Origin: Pelosinus sp. UFO1 | GTDB taxonomy: Bacteria > Bacillota > Negativicutes > DSM-13327 | Assembly: GCF_000725345.1 (NCBI RefSeq) | Contig: NZ_CP008852.1 | Span: 4,394,001 to 4,458,000, forward strand | Direction: 5' to 3' | DNA: 64,000 nucleotides | Part shown: one piece after another, positions 42,230 through 50,623 of the stretch | How positions within the stretch are numbered: position 1 is the stretch's first letter | Layout: each line of letters begins with the position of its first letter | Notes under the pieces: generated by a model | Database searches by the model: none | Seen by the model: only the letters and a program-made list of their open reading frames with translations | What the model was told of the DNA's origin: nothing | Program-made: the position numbers and the translations under genes

Positions 42230-42432
42230 GAACCACAGAGGACATGGAGGGAAAAGATAATATTGAAACGCGAAGGGGACTTGAACCACAAAGACACAGA
42301 GGGCACAAAGAAAATAATTGAAATAGAATGGACACGAGGGGCATTGAACCACAGAGGTGCAGAGGACACAGAGAAAAATTTTGAAACGCGAAGGGCGCAA
42401 GCCGCTTACGCGGACACGAAGAACACAAAGGA
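42230..42432. repeat. Cluster of tandem degenerate repeat arms
   Basis: In about 200 bp there are at least four same-orientation arms (GAACCACAGAGGACATGGAG at 42230, GAACCACAAAGACACAGAGG at 42283, GAACCACAGAGGTGCAGAGG at 42346, and CGGACACGAAGAACACAAAG near 42411) plus GAAACGCGAAGG half-arms. No matching right arms are present. This fills most of the 42114-42491 gap; no gene was seen in it. Confidence 0.75.
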
Positions 42433-42451
42433 AATTTCATAGGTAACAGAA

Positions 42452-42477
42452 AAAGAGCACCCCGAGGGGTGCTCTTT
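42452..42477 (-). terminator. Terminator of SLH porin 3
   Basis: 12-bp stem AAAGAGCACCCC / GGGGTGCTCTTT with a 2-nt loop, then TTTCTG on the minus strand; 15 bp past the stop at 42492. Confidence 0.9.
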
Positions 42478-42491
42478 GGATTAAGGATTAA

Positions 42492-43622
42492 TTAGAATTT
42501 TACGTTAACAGCTGCGGAAGTACGTGCATTCATGTTATCGAAATCTTGGTATTTAACATTTAAGTTAGCGTTTTTAGTAAGAGCTTTATCATATTGATAT
42601 TCCATACCTTTAATTGCTACGTCTGTAGGAAGAGCAATTACATCAGAGCTAGAGTAAGCATTGTAAACGCCTGCATCTGCATCTCTATGAAGAACAGTCA
42701 AGCCAGCTTTGTTGAATTTAACACCAAAAGCAGTAGCACTTGCTTTGTTAGTATCGTTTTTAACATAATCAGCAAGAGCAGTTACGCCGTTAGCGATAGG
42801 AGCAGAACCATTGATTGCGTATGCCTTGTTGTCACCGTTTTTCAAGTAGTCAGCAGTTATTTTTCCACCCATTACATTAACACCATATTCAGCAGCATAC
42901 ATGTGTTCAGGAGCATTAGCAGTTCCATTAGTAGTAGTTCCAGTATTATTACCTGCAAACAATTTTAATGCACCAGTTTGAAGTCCAAGACCAGTCATTC
43001 TATCATCAAACAGAATACCTGAACCCAAAGTTACGTCTTGACGACCTACAGTAGCTTTTGCACCCAATGCATTGAATGCTACGTTAGCAGTATCTAATTT
43101 AACGCCAACAGTTTGGTTGTTATCGCTAGGATTGAAGCTTGCACTTAAACGTGCATTGTAGCCAATTTCATTGTTGATTTTACCATCAAAAGAAACGCGA
43201 GTACGAAGGTCAGTTTTGTCATTAGTATCTTCAACATTAGTGTAACGTACACGAGCATCACCAGAGATTTTTACCATGTTGTCGATTTGGTTTTGCATAC
43301 CTTCTACTTTAACACCCATAGTGTTTAATTCAGTAGCGAATTCTTTTTCTAATTTTTCAACAGTTGCTTTTTGATCATTGTTCAATGATTTTGTCATAGC
43401 TTTTGCTACGATTTGAGCCATTTCGTAACGAGTAACAGTTTTGTCACCTTTGAAAGTTCCATCGCCATAACCATCAACGATACCAGCTTGTGCTAATTTG
43501 GATACTGCATCATATGACCAGTGTTTTACAGGAACATCGGAAAAAGGATTAGCGAATGCTGGTACAGCAATGCTAGCAGCTAATGCAGTTGTTACTGCTA
43601 CTTTTAAAAGTCTCTTGTTCAT
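42492..43622 (-). CDS. SLH-domain outer-membrane porin (OmpM-like) 3
   Basis: 376 aa from ATG 43622 (AGGGGG upstream). Signal peptide MNKRLLKVAVTTALAASIAV ending AFANP, SLH domain NPFSDVPVKHWSYDAVSKLA through YEMAQIVAKAM, coiled coil (EKLEKEFATELNTMG), barrel with terminal Phe (AAVNVKF). More divergent from porins 1 and 2 than they are from each other. The frame continues upstream to GTG 43718, part of the shared leader element. Its promoter region is duplicated (43640-44144). Confidence 0.92.
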   Translation of the reverse strand: MNKRLLKVAVTTALAASIAVPAFANPFSDVPVKHWSYDAVSKLAQAGIVDGYGDGTFKGDKTVTRYEMAQIVAKAMTKSLNNDQKATVEKLEKEFATELNTMGVKVEGMQNQIDNMVKISGDARVRYTNVEDTNDKTDLRTRVSFDGKINNEIGYNARLSASFNPSDNNQTVGVKLDTANVAFNALGAKATVGRQDVTLGSGILFDDRMTGLGLQTGALKLFAGNNTGTTTNGTANAPEHMYAAEYGVNVMGGKITADYLKNGDNKAYAINGSAPIANGVTALADYVKNDTNKASATAFGVKFNKAGLTVLHRDADAGVYNAYSSSDVIALPTDVAIKGMEYQYDKALTKNANLNVKYQDFDNMNARTSAAVNVKF

Positions 43623-43707
43623 TTGAAGAATCCCCCTAAAATGTTTTTTAATTTTGCGGGTGCTATCACCAACATGATAAGGTCTATCGATTAAAGGGGG
43701 TGTTCCA

Positions 43708-43727
43708 TGAGTGTCCACGTTTCCTCA
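43708..43727 (-). promoter_or_regulatory. Shared porin leader element, copy 3
   Basis: GAGGAAACGTGGACACTCA, 86 nt upstream of the porin 3 ATG, with GTG in place of ATG. Absent from the second copy of the duplicated upstream region. Confidence 0.6.
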
Positions 43728-43833
43728 GCAACAACCTTCCAATATTCTATATCACTATCATGCCCCTGTCGCTTTTCACAGGTTCTAGTTTACATAATTC
43801 TATAAATCTTTTTAAAGTCCTGCTTATGTTCTT

Positions 43834-43862
43834 AGTGTAAATATTGGTATAATTCTTTGCAA
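43834..43862 (-). promoter_or_regulatory. Promoter of SLH porin 3, proximal copy
   Basis: Minus strand TTGCAA (43862-43857), 17-bp spacer, TACACT (43839-43834), followed after 9 nt by AGCAGG (43824-43819). The TACACTAAG...CATAAGCAGGA block is repeated in the distal copy (44043-44065). Confidence 0.55.
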
Positions 43863-43867
43863 TTCCA

Positions 43868-43889
43868 AGATTGACCATTTGGTCAATCT
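43868..43889. promoter_or_regulatory. 22-bp operator-like palindrome upstream of porin 3
   Basis: AGATTGACCA-tt-TGGTCAATCT, ten perfect pairs, centred about 50 bp upstream of the predicted transcription start and just upstream of the -35. A weaker form, TGACTA-ac-TGGTCA, is at 44096-44109 in the duplicated copy. Likely binding site of a dimeric regulator; identity unknown. Confidence 0.6.
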
Positions 43890-43923
43890 ACTTTAAAAAA
43901 AATATTATAGTTTACATAACGCT

Positions 43924-44144
43924 AGATGTTTTTTCGCGGGTTTCATCACCAACATAATTTTGGCTGTTACTACATGCCACTTTTATGTTCCTGTCGCTTT
44001 TACAGGTTCTAGTTTACATAATTCTATAAATCTTTTTATATTCCTGCTTATGACCTTAGTGTAAATATTGGTATTAATCTAATTGATACAATGTTTGACT
44101 AACTGGTCATACTTATCTAAAAAAATATTATAGTTTTACATAAC
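43924..44144 (-). repeat. Second copy of the porin 3 upstream region
   Basis: The segment 43924-44144 repeats 43640-43920: CGGG...TCATCACCAACAT, CCTGTCGCTTTT.ACAGGTTC, TAGTTTACATAATTCTATAA, the AGCAGG and TACACT blocks, and AATATTATAGTTTACATAAC. It lacks about 60 bp, including the shared leader element, and has no start codon or ribosome binding site. The whole 43623-44171 stretch holds no gene. Confidence 0.8.
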
Positions 44145-44171
44145 TATTATACTTTAGTAATTCTGCAAAAA

Positions 44172-44208
44172 AATAAGGAATCCTGCTTTTTAAGCATGAT
44201 TCCTTATT
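44172..44208 (-). terminator. Terminator of the DUF3084 gene
   Basis: 11-bp stem AATAAGGAATC / GATTCCTTATT with an inner GCTT/AAGC helix, followed by seven T on the minus strand; 36 bp past the stop at 44244. Confidence 0.88.
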
Positions 44209-44243
44209 GGTAACTTTTACAATGGCTTCTTAAGGCAGCATCC

Positions 44244-45500
44244 CTATTCTGCTCCCCCTTGAATATGCATCTCGATTTTTAAAGGACCTACGGCATAGGT
44301 ATCCTCTTTAGCGGTGGCCGTAATCATAACCTTACCTTTGTTATACCTTTTTACTTTGTTGACGGTATCATAAAACTCCGCACCGTTCATGGCACCTACT
44401 GTTCCTTGTATTGGATCAGGCAGTATACCTTTATTGACGGCAGTGACGTTGACCTTCCTCAAGAAAGACATCACAGCTTCTTCTGGTTGCTCTGTCTTAG
44501 ACCCAAGGTCAATCACCGCCATTTGGACGGTCTCTCCCTTTGCATAGATACGGTTATTTGGGAAAAGATTAATTTGCCCAATGACTGGCTCGCCATAAAC
44601 AGTATTACCGTTTGCTGTAATGCGCACAATGGCATCCTGAGGGATTTTCGCTAATGTTGTTGCCACTTTATCAAAGTCAGCCTGGGCAATCCACAGTACG
44701 TTCAAGCTTCTATCTTCAATACCCAGTCTATCAATTACATGTTGATTCGTATCATAAATTGCTTCGGCTAAGGCTCTTTCTGTATCACTCTTACTTTCTC
44801 CACCTGGAAGGATAACTGTAGAAAGTACTTCACCTGCTCTATATATAATAGAACCTTCACGTACTACTTGAATGCCTTGACCTAGTCTAGTTGTCAGTTG
44901 ATTTAAACGGTCTACATCTTCTTGTAATGTCACTTTGGCCTCATTTAAAGATTGGACACGTTTATCCAGCTGGTTTTTTGTATCCTGCAACGTATTAATT
45001 GCTTGTTGAGCTTTCCCTAGATCGCCTCGGGCTACTGCATAGTCTGCCTGCGTTTGCTGCAGTTCTCTAGCAGTACGATCCCGCTGGGCCATTACGGCAG
45101 ATAGTTCTTCAGTAATAGCACTCAAACGCTCGGCTGTATCTTTTACTTTTAGAGTGAGGGCTGTATATTCAGCATTCTTGGCTTCAAGAGCAGCACGGCT
45201 AGTGGCAAGTTCTGCATTTTTGCCCGTTACTTCTTGATTGAGGGTAGATAATTGCTTAGCTAACGCTTCCATTCCAAAGAGGGCGGTACGCACATCTTGT
45301 GAGACTAATGCCAATACGCCAATTGTAGACGCGGTAATGAGAATACCTGTGATGATCGTAACGATTATGGAGGTATGCTTGGGGCGCAAACCAAAGATGC
45401 TAAGTTTCTTTTTTCCTACTTTCGTGCCTAGTTTGTCGCCAATATAAGCAATGGCGCCACCTGTAATGGTGAGGATGGCAATGAGGGTTAGACCATACAT
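44244..45500 (-). CDS. DUF3084 membrane protein with coiled coil
   Basis: 418 aa: two N-terminal membrane segments (about 3-22 and 43-68) separated by GTKVGKKKLSIFGLRPKHTS, a long coiled coil (about 80-215), then a globular domain (VREGSIIYRAGEVLSTVILP onward). This is the DUF3084 family, uncharacterised and found next to LPS-transport genes in diderm Firmicutes and in cyanobacteria. ATG 45500 is chosen because AAAGGAGG lies 9 nt before it; the frame's TTG at 45509 touches that site. Ends with a strong terminator. Confidence 0.88.
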   Translation of the reverse strand: MYGLTLIAILTITGGAIAYIGDKLGTKVGKKKLSIFGLRPKHTSIIVTIITGILITASTIGVLALVSQDVRTALFGMEALAKQLSTLNQEVTGKNAELATSRAALEAKNAEYTALTLKVKDTAERLSAITEELSAVMAQRDRTARELQQTQADYAVARGDLGKAQQAINTLQDTKNQLDKRVQSLNEAKVTLQEDVDRLNQLTTRLGQGIQVVREGSIIYRAGEVLSTVILPGGESKSDTERALAEAIYDTNQHVIDRLGIEDRSLNVLWIAQADFDKVATTLAKIPQDAIVRITANGNTVYGEPVIGQINLFPNNRIYAKGETVQMAVIDLGSKTEQPEEAVMSFLRKVNVTAVNKGILPDPIQGTVGAMNGAEFYDTVNKVKRYNKGKVMITATAKEDTYAVGPLKIEMHIQGGAE

Positions 45501-45575
45501 GATGTGCAACCTCCTTTCTTTCTAATGAGGGGAATTTAAATGGACCATTGAAACGGGAGGATCTAAAGAATTTTT

Positions 45576-45758
45576 GAACCACAAAGACACAAAGGACACT
45601 AAGGGATTCTGAAACGCGAATATGCAAAGCGCTGTGCGGGGAAAAAACAAGAAGGAATTTTGAACCACAGAGAACACAGAGGGCGCAGAGGGAGTATCGT
45701 ATTATTTTTAGAGATAATTTCCCGCATCCTCTCTGTGTTCTCTGCGCCTCTGCGGTTC
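45576..45758. repeat. Repeat arm plus CAGAGG-type palindromic repeat
   Basis: A single arm GAACCACAAAGACACAAAGG at 45576, then a full palindromic copy at 45662-45758 whose arms are GAACCACAGAGAACACAGAG... and ...GTTCTCTGCGCCTCTGCGGTTC. The arms use CACAGAG units in place of CACAAAG but keep the 9-bp period. Confidence 0.75.
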
Positions 45759-45783
45759 GTTCGTTATTAATCTTCTATAATAT

Positions 45784-46872
45784 TTAGCGTGAGGCTTTGC
45801 GAACTAGGAGAGCTCCTGCGATAATACCGATGATATTGGGTATCCAGGCGGCTAATACAACAGGAAGCGCACCACCTTGCCCTAATGCAGTAAAGATGGT
45901 CATAATGGTGTAGTAAACGAAGATAATAATAATACTAATTCCTAGTCCAATAGAAGAACTAGATCGATTCGGCTGTAGTCCAAGCGGTGTGCCAATAAGA
46001 GCAAAAACAAAACTTGCCACTGGAATAGCAAGACGCTGCTGTAATTCCATCTCATATTTTTTGGAATCGACAAATTCTTGTTCTAATATTTTAATATGCT
46101 GCTTTAGTTCCTTAATGGTCATTTCCTCCGGTTTTTTTTGTTCGCGGGAAATTGCGCTTGGTGCTTTATCCATTGGCATGACTTGCTGAGCAAAATGCAT
46201 GGTGCGTTCCAAATTTCCTTCTGTTGTCAAATCGTGAATGATTCCATTATACATAGTCCAATGATTGTCTTGCCACATTGCTTTTTCTGCATTTTCTACT
46301 CGAGCTAACTGGCCATTGTCAAATTCTTGTATAGCAATAGCATACATGGTATTTGTCTCTTCTTCATATTTACGAGCATAGGTTAGCCTTTCTAATATAT
46401 CTCCTTTAACATCTTTAATAATGATATGTTCTTGGGATTTCGGAGCTGTGTTTTTTTGAATTTCATATCGTACTACGTAATTGTAAGCAGCATTAGATTG
46501 AGGAACAACCATCTCAGCGAAAAACACGGCAAAGATACTTACAAAAAAAGCAACAATAAATACGGGAGTCGCCAGGCGATAGAAGCTAATCCCCCCTGAA
46601 CGCATGGCTGTTATTTCACTAGAACCAGATAAGCGGCCGAAGGCTAATAACGCCGCCAGCAGCATTGACATGGGAAAGGTTAACACAATAATACTAGGTA
46701 AACTGTAAACGAATAACTTGACTACAGAATTTAAAGATGCACCATATTGGGTTACGTATTGAGCAATCCGGAGCATCGTACTCGTACCAATAAAAACGCT
46801 GGAAAAAGAGGCAATACCAAAAATAAAGGGACCTAAGAGTTCTTTTATTATATATTTATCAAGTATACGCAT
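45784..46872 (-). CDS. LptF/LptG-family LPS export permease
   Basis: 362 aa: six predicted membrane helices, three before and three after a large periplasmic domain, and the YjgP/YjgQ family start RILDKYIIKELLGPFIFGI. One LptF/LptG-type gene is present here, so it may act as a homodimer or have a partner elsewhere. With LptB it extracts LPS from the inner membrane. ATG 46872 has GGGAG 6 nt upstream; a longer frame to 46923 runs into the repeat arm at 46908. Confidence 0.92.
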   Translation of the reverse strand: MRILDKYIIKELLGPFIFGIASFSSVFIGTSTMLRIAQYVTQYGASLNSVVKLFVYSLPSIIVLTFPMSMLLAALLAFGRLSGSSEITAMRSGGISFYRLATPVFIVAFFVSIFAVFFAEMVVPQSNAAYNYVVRYEIQKNTAPKSQEHIIIKDVKGDILERLTYARKYEEETNTMYAIAIQEFDNGQLARVENAEKAMWQDNHWTMYNGIIHDLTTEGNLERTMHFAQQVMPMDKAPSAISREQKKPEEMTIKELKQHIKILEQEFVDSKKYEMELQQRLAIPVASFVFALIGTPLGLQPNRSSSSIGLGISIIIIFVYYTIMTIFTALGQGGALPVVLAAWIPNIIGIIAGALLVRKASR

Positions 46873-46907
46873 AAATTTCTCCCTTTGCATAAAACATAAG
46901 AACTTTT

Positions 46908-46951
46908 GAACCACGGAGGACACAGAGAGTTATATTTTTTCTCTGTAGTTC
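46908..46951. repeat. Short hairpin form of the dispersed repeat
   Basis: GAACCACGGAGGACACAGAG then CTCTGTAGTTC; outer ends pair and an AT-rich loop lies between. Located between lptB and the permease gene. Confidence 0.6.
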
Positions 46952-46979
46952 ATCAACGTTTAACATACCTATTTCAAAC

Positions 46980-47699
46980 TTATAAACTAAAATTCTCACC
47001 TAGGTAGAATTTTTTGGCAATTTCGCTATTAGCAATGGTATCTGCGTCACCGTGAATTAAAATTTGGCCCTCATTTAAAATATAGGCACGATCTACAATG
47101 CTTAATGTTTCTCTTACATTGTGATCGGTAATCAGCACACCAATTCCTCGTTGTTTTAGATAACCAATAATCTCCTGAATATCAGCAACGGCTATCGGAT
47201 CAACACCTGCGAAGGGTTCATCCAGTAAGATAAAGGCTGGATCCGTCGCCAAACAACGGGCAATCTCTACTCTGCGGCGCTCTCCGCCTGATAGCTGGGA
47301 CCCCTTCCTTTTACGGACATGGGTAATATTAAATTCATCTAGCAGTTTCTCTGCTTTTACAGCCCGTTGGTCAGCTGTCAACTGTGTCGTTTCTAAAATA
47401 GCCATAATATTATCTTCTACAGTCAGTTTACGAAATACGGATGCTTCTTGGGGTAAATATCCTACGCCAAAGCTGGCACGACGGTACATAGGTGTCTCTG
47501 TTACTTCTTCATCGTTAATGACAATCATTCCACTATTGGGACGTTCTAAACCAACAATCATATAGAAAGTCGTTGTTTTACCAGCACCGTTAGGGCCTAA
47601 GAGGCCAACGACTTCCCCTTGATTGACCCGTAAACTAACACCATCCACCACATTGCGGCTTTTATAGGTTTTTATTAGATTAAATGTTTCAATATACAT
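46980..47699 (-). CDS. lptB: LPS export ABC transporter ATPase
   Basis: 239 aa ATPase powering LPS extraction by LptF/G. Walker A GPNGAGKT (35-42), Q-loop YLPQEAS, signature LSGGE (136-140), Walker [14 protein letters not shown] and H-loop ITDHNV (His193). The sequence around [12 protein letters not shown] and [12 protein letters not shown] is typical of LptB. It precedes the permease gene in transcription order. Confidence 0.96.
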   Translation of the reverse strand: MYIETFNLIKTYKSRNVVDGVSLRVNQGEVVGLLGPNGAGKTTTFYMIVGLERPNSGMIVINDEEVTETPMYRRASFGVGYLPQEASVFRKLTVEDNIMAILETTQLTADQRAVKAEKLLDEFNITHVRKRKGSQLSGGERRRVEIARCLATDPAFILLDEPFAGVDPIAVADIQEIIGYLKQRGIGVLITDHNVRETLSIVDRAYILNEGQILIHGDADTIANSEIAKKFYLGENFSL

Positions 47700-47764
47700 A
47701 TGAAAACTCCTTGCTCTAAGGATTAGATATTATCTTTTTATCAGATAAGCATTAAAAAATAGTT

Positions 47765-47842
47765 GAACCACAAAGACACAAAGGACACTATAGAAGTTAT
47801 TCTTTTGTGTACCGCAACAGCGGTATTGTGTCTTTGTGGTTC
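47765..47842. repeat. Three-way-junction repeat copy
   Basis: Outer stem of 17 perfect pairs (GAACCACAAAGACACAA / TTGTGTCTTTGTGGTTC), arm A CACTATAGAA / TTCTTTTGTG (8 of 10 pairs), stem B TACCGC-aaca-GCGGTA (6 pairs). Located between lptA and lptB. Confidence 0.88.
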
Positions 47843-47858
47843 ACCATTCATTACATTC

Positions 47859-48572
47859 CTATTGCGGTGTTATGACAAGTTTACTGCGGCCTTGGACGTC
47901 TATGGTTTTATTATCTAGATATAAGGTTAGGCTATTGCCTGTCAGCACATTACCATCTTGAACGGCTCTCGCATTGCCTGTTAGGATTGTTTTCCCTTGT
48001 TGGTCTTTACTGCCGTAATATACAGCTTGATCGGATGTAGCATCCATATTACGAGTTTCACTGACGATGTGCACATTACCTTGGGCTACAGCGCGATTTT
48101 CGCCAAAATAGGACTCGATTTGATCCGCTGTCATAATTCCGTCTGGTGTTGTTAAATTCGCCCAGCCGTTAACTATAGCATATTGCTTGTCGGAGTAATA
48201 GTCAATTTTAGGTCCGGTGAGTTTACTCGTTCCCTTAGTCAATATAGGATCTCCCGTTGCAACCATATGCACATTATCATAGGAGCGTACTTCTTGCGCT
48301 GTTAAGGTAGCGTCATTTTGTACTACTTGTACACCGCCAATTACATGTGCTTCTCTTGTTTTACTATTATATTCTGCACTACTACCCGTCAAAGTAGCAT
48401 TTTCTTGCACCATGCGTACATTTCCTTGGGCTGTCATAATTCCTTTGACGGAATCATATTCAATACTGTCCGCCGCTAATTCTACCGGTTTGTTTTGCGC
48501 AGCATAACCATATGAGGCTATCATAGAGGCAATTACCAAGGTAAAAACGGTTCTCTTTATATTCACTTTCAT
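47859..48572 (-). CDS. lptA: LPS transport periplasmic protein
   Basis: 237 aa. Signal peptide (1-24, ending YAAQN), then repeated OstA-type beta-jellyroll units: ELAADSIEYDSVKGIMTAQGNVRM, ATLTAQEVRSYDNVH, GIMTADQIESYFGENRAVAQGNVHI. Forms the periplasmic bridge from LptC to LptD. It overlaps lptC by 4 nt. It is longer than E. coli LptA (185 aa), adding jellyroll repeats. Confidence 0.92.
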   Translation of the reverse strand: MKVNIKRTVFTLVIASMIASYGYAAQNKPVELAADSIEYDSVKGIMTAQGNVRMVQENATLTGSSAEYNSKTREAHVIGGVQVVQNDATLTAQEVRSYDNVHMVATGDPILTKGTSKLTGPKIDYYSDKQYAIVNGWANLTTPDGIMTADQIESYFGENRAVAQGNVHIVSETRNMDATSDQAVYYGSKDQQGKTILTGNARAVQDGNVLTGNSLTLYLDNKTIDVQGRSKLVITPQ

Positions 48573-49129
48573 TGGGAAGCTCCTCCTTTTATTACCTTAG
48601 CATTGCCATACACTTTTACTTTCTCCATATTGGAATCGCTTTCTATTTTATCTCCTGTAATCACTGTATCCTCTTTAGTCAGGACCACATCACCATTTCC
48701 AGAAAAACGTTTTTCATTGCCAGACCAGCGTACATCCTTAGCAGTAAAGTTTCCTCCATCACTGGCTACTGCCCGGACCTGGGTCGACATTGTAATGTCT
48801 TTCGTCTTACTATCTAAAAATGCTTCCGGAGCTGTAATTTCAATTTTACCACCGTTTTCTTGATAAAATGTTCCTACTAAATTCTTCATTTGTATATTTT
48901 TCGTAGTCACATCGACTTCGATAGAATCAGCTTTTAATTCCCATAGTCGTTTACCATCTTTTTCTTCAATAATTGAATTCCCTGCATACGAAAGTTTGGA
49001 TGTCTGCTGAACTTCTGGTTCTATTGGCGGGGTTTTAGGAACCAACGGCTCATCCTTTAAAAAATAGTACAAACCGCCTACCAATATTATGATAACACAG
49101 GCTATAATGCTTCCTGTTGTTTTTTTCAT
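48569..49129 (-). CDS. lptC: LPS export protein LptC
   Basis: 186 aa, one N-terminal membrane anchor (5-24) and a periplasmic LptC-type beta-jellyroll (KLSYAGNSIIEEKDGKRLWELKADSIEV through ITGDKIESDSNMEKVKVYGNAKVIKGG). Receives LPS from the LptB-permease complex and passes it to LptA. ATGA overlaps with both the upstream acyltransferase and the downstream lptA indicate tight translational coupling. Confidence 0.92.
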   Translation of the reverse strand: MKKTTGSIIACVIIILVGGLYYFLKDEPLVPKTPPIEPEVQQTSKLSYAGNSIIEEKDGKRLWELKADSIEVDVTTKNIQMKNLVGTFYQENGGKIEITAPEAFLDSKTKDITMSTQVRAVASDGGNFTAKDVRWSGNEKRFSGNGDVVLTKEDTVITGDKIESDSNMEKVKVYGNAKVIKGGASQ

Positions 49130-50061
49130 GCCTGTTTACCCATCCTTTCTTTGCCACCATTACTTTCTTCTTGTTTCACGGCAGCTTGGGTATAGGCCGT
49201 ATTCCAACGTTTTTGAAACCATAACCACTCATCCGGATATTGACGAATGGTTTGTTCAATAATCTGGGTCATTTTAACGGTAAGGTTACGAGTATCTTCT
49301 TCTACGTTACCTGTATCTTCATAGTAAAAAGGTTCACCAATCAGAACTCGATGTCCACCCTCTGGGCTTCGAACGATAAAACTAGGCACTACAGGTGCTT
49401 TAAATTTTTTGGCAAAGATAGTGGGACCTGTCGGTGTCGAGGACATTTTACCAAGAAACTCAATAAATAGACCATTTACGCCTGCATCCTGATCCGCTAA
49501 GAAACCCAATATTTTTCCTTGTTTCAATGCTTTAGCTGCACTTACCAATTCTGCCGTGCCTCTTGAGAAAATTTCAATACCTACTAATTCACGGTACTCA
49601 TTTAAAATCCGTGTATGTTGGTCATTGGGCTGCCGTTTGATAACAGCGGCCATGGGGAAACCATTCATAGCCAAGGCTGCTCCCAACCACTCCCAGTTGC
49701 CAATATGAGCCGTGAGTAAAACTACGCCTCGTCCTTGTTCTACCGCTTCGGTAAGATAATGACGATTTTCTATGGTAATATATTGATGCACATTTTCTAT
49801 TTTGAGGACTGGGGTATATAGTACTTCCAAAAAAGTTTGCCCTAGTTTAGTAAACAAACTGACAATGTTTTTTTGGGCCTCTTCATCAGATATTCCTAAT
49901 GATTCTTGCATCTGTTCTAAGGCACGCCGCCGTTGTCGAGCAGCAATATGGTAGTAGAGTTTACCGAGCCTTCTACCTAAGAATAAAACCCAACTGTATG
50001 GTAATAAACAAACCATACGACTGATACTCTTTAATAAATAATATTGCCAAACGTTAGACAT
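49126..50061 (-). CDS. Lipid A lauroyl-type acyltransferase (LpxL/HtrB family)
   Basis: 311 aa late acyltransferase adding a secondary acyl chain to Kdo2-lipid A. Catalytic HX4E: His119 and Glu124 in LLTAHIGNWEWLG; further AVIKRQPNDQHT and FLADQDAG. One N-terminal hydrophobic segment. Clustered with kdsC upstream and lptC downstream. Which acyl chain and position is used cannot be read from sequence. Confidence 0.93.
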   Translation of the reverse strand: MSNVWQYYLLKSISRMVCLLPYSWVLFLGRRLGKLYYHIAARQRRRALEQMQESLGISDEEAQKNIVSLFTKLGQTFLEVLYTPVLKIENVHQYITIENRHYLTEAVEQGRGVVLLTAHIGNWEWLGAALAMNGFPMAAVIKRQPNDQHTRILNEYRELVGIEIFSRGTAELVSAAKALKQGKILGFLADQDAGVNGLFIEFLGKMSSTPTGPTIFAKKFKAPVVPSFIVRSPEGGHRVLIGEPFYYEDTGNVEEDTRNLTVKMTQIIEQTIRQYPDEWLWFQKRWNTAYTQAAVKQEESNGGKERMGKQA

Positions 50062-50077
50062 TGACGGGCCTCCTCTC

Positions 50078-50623
50078 TTACTGCTGTGTTTTTATCTGTC
50101 CGCCTTGAATGTAGGAGGTTATTATCTCTTCCCACTTACCTTGCGATTTTAGGATAAATTCAACGACTTCACGAACTGCACCTTTGCCGCCATGGTGATT
50201 AGTCACTAAATGAGCGTAACTTTTAACTTCAGGTACAGCATTGGCTACAGCGCAGGACAATCCTACCTTTGTCATGACTGATAAATCAATCAAATCATCA
50301 CCTACATAGGCTACTTCCTCTAAAGCAAGGTTATATTTTTCTACTAATTCATAAAGGGCTTCTAACTTATTCTTCGAACCTTGATAGACATCCAGTATCT
50401 TAAGCTCAGAACTACGCAGTTGGACAATCTGGCTTTCCCGGCCAGTTATGATAGCAGTTTTTAAACCTGCTCTATGAGCAATGGTAATGCCTAGTCCATC
50501 TTGGGCGTGAAAATTTTTCATTAATTCCCCGTCACGGCCAAAGATAATATGTCCATCTGTCAATACACCATCTACGTCTAGGATCAAGAGTTTAATTTTT
50601 TGTCCACGACTTGTCTTATCCAT
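50078..50623 (-). CDS. kdsC: 3-deoxy-D-manno-octulosonate 8-phosphate phosphatase
   Basis: 181 aa HAD phosphatase without a cap domain: LLILDVDGVLTDGHI (Asp16 and Asp18), ITGRES and YVGDDLIDL. Dephosphorylates Kdo-8-phosphate to Kdo. Its ATG overlaps the kdsD stop by one base (TAATG). Confidence 0.95.
   Translation of the reverse strand: MDKTSRGQKIKLLILDVDGVLTDGHIIFGRDGELMKNFHAQDGLGITIAHRAGLKTAIITGRESQIVQLRSSELKILDVYQGSKNKLEALYELVEKYNLALEEVAYVGDDLIDLSVMTKVGLSCAVANAVPEVKSYAHLVTNHHGGKGAVREVVEFILKSQGKWEEIITSYIQGGQIKTQQ

Noticed and set aside
42230-42432. Possible CRISPR array
   Set aside because: The arms are degenerate, spacing is irregular, there are no uniform unique spacers and no cas genes occur in the window.
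42082-42442. Several overlapping open frames on both strands
   Set aside because: They translate the stacked repeat arms (Leu/Cys/Val-rich on one strand, His/Lys/Asp/Thr-rich on the other), have no consistent ribosome binding sites and match no protein family.
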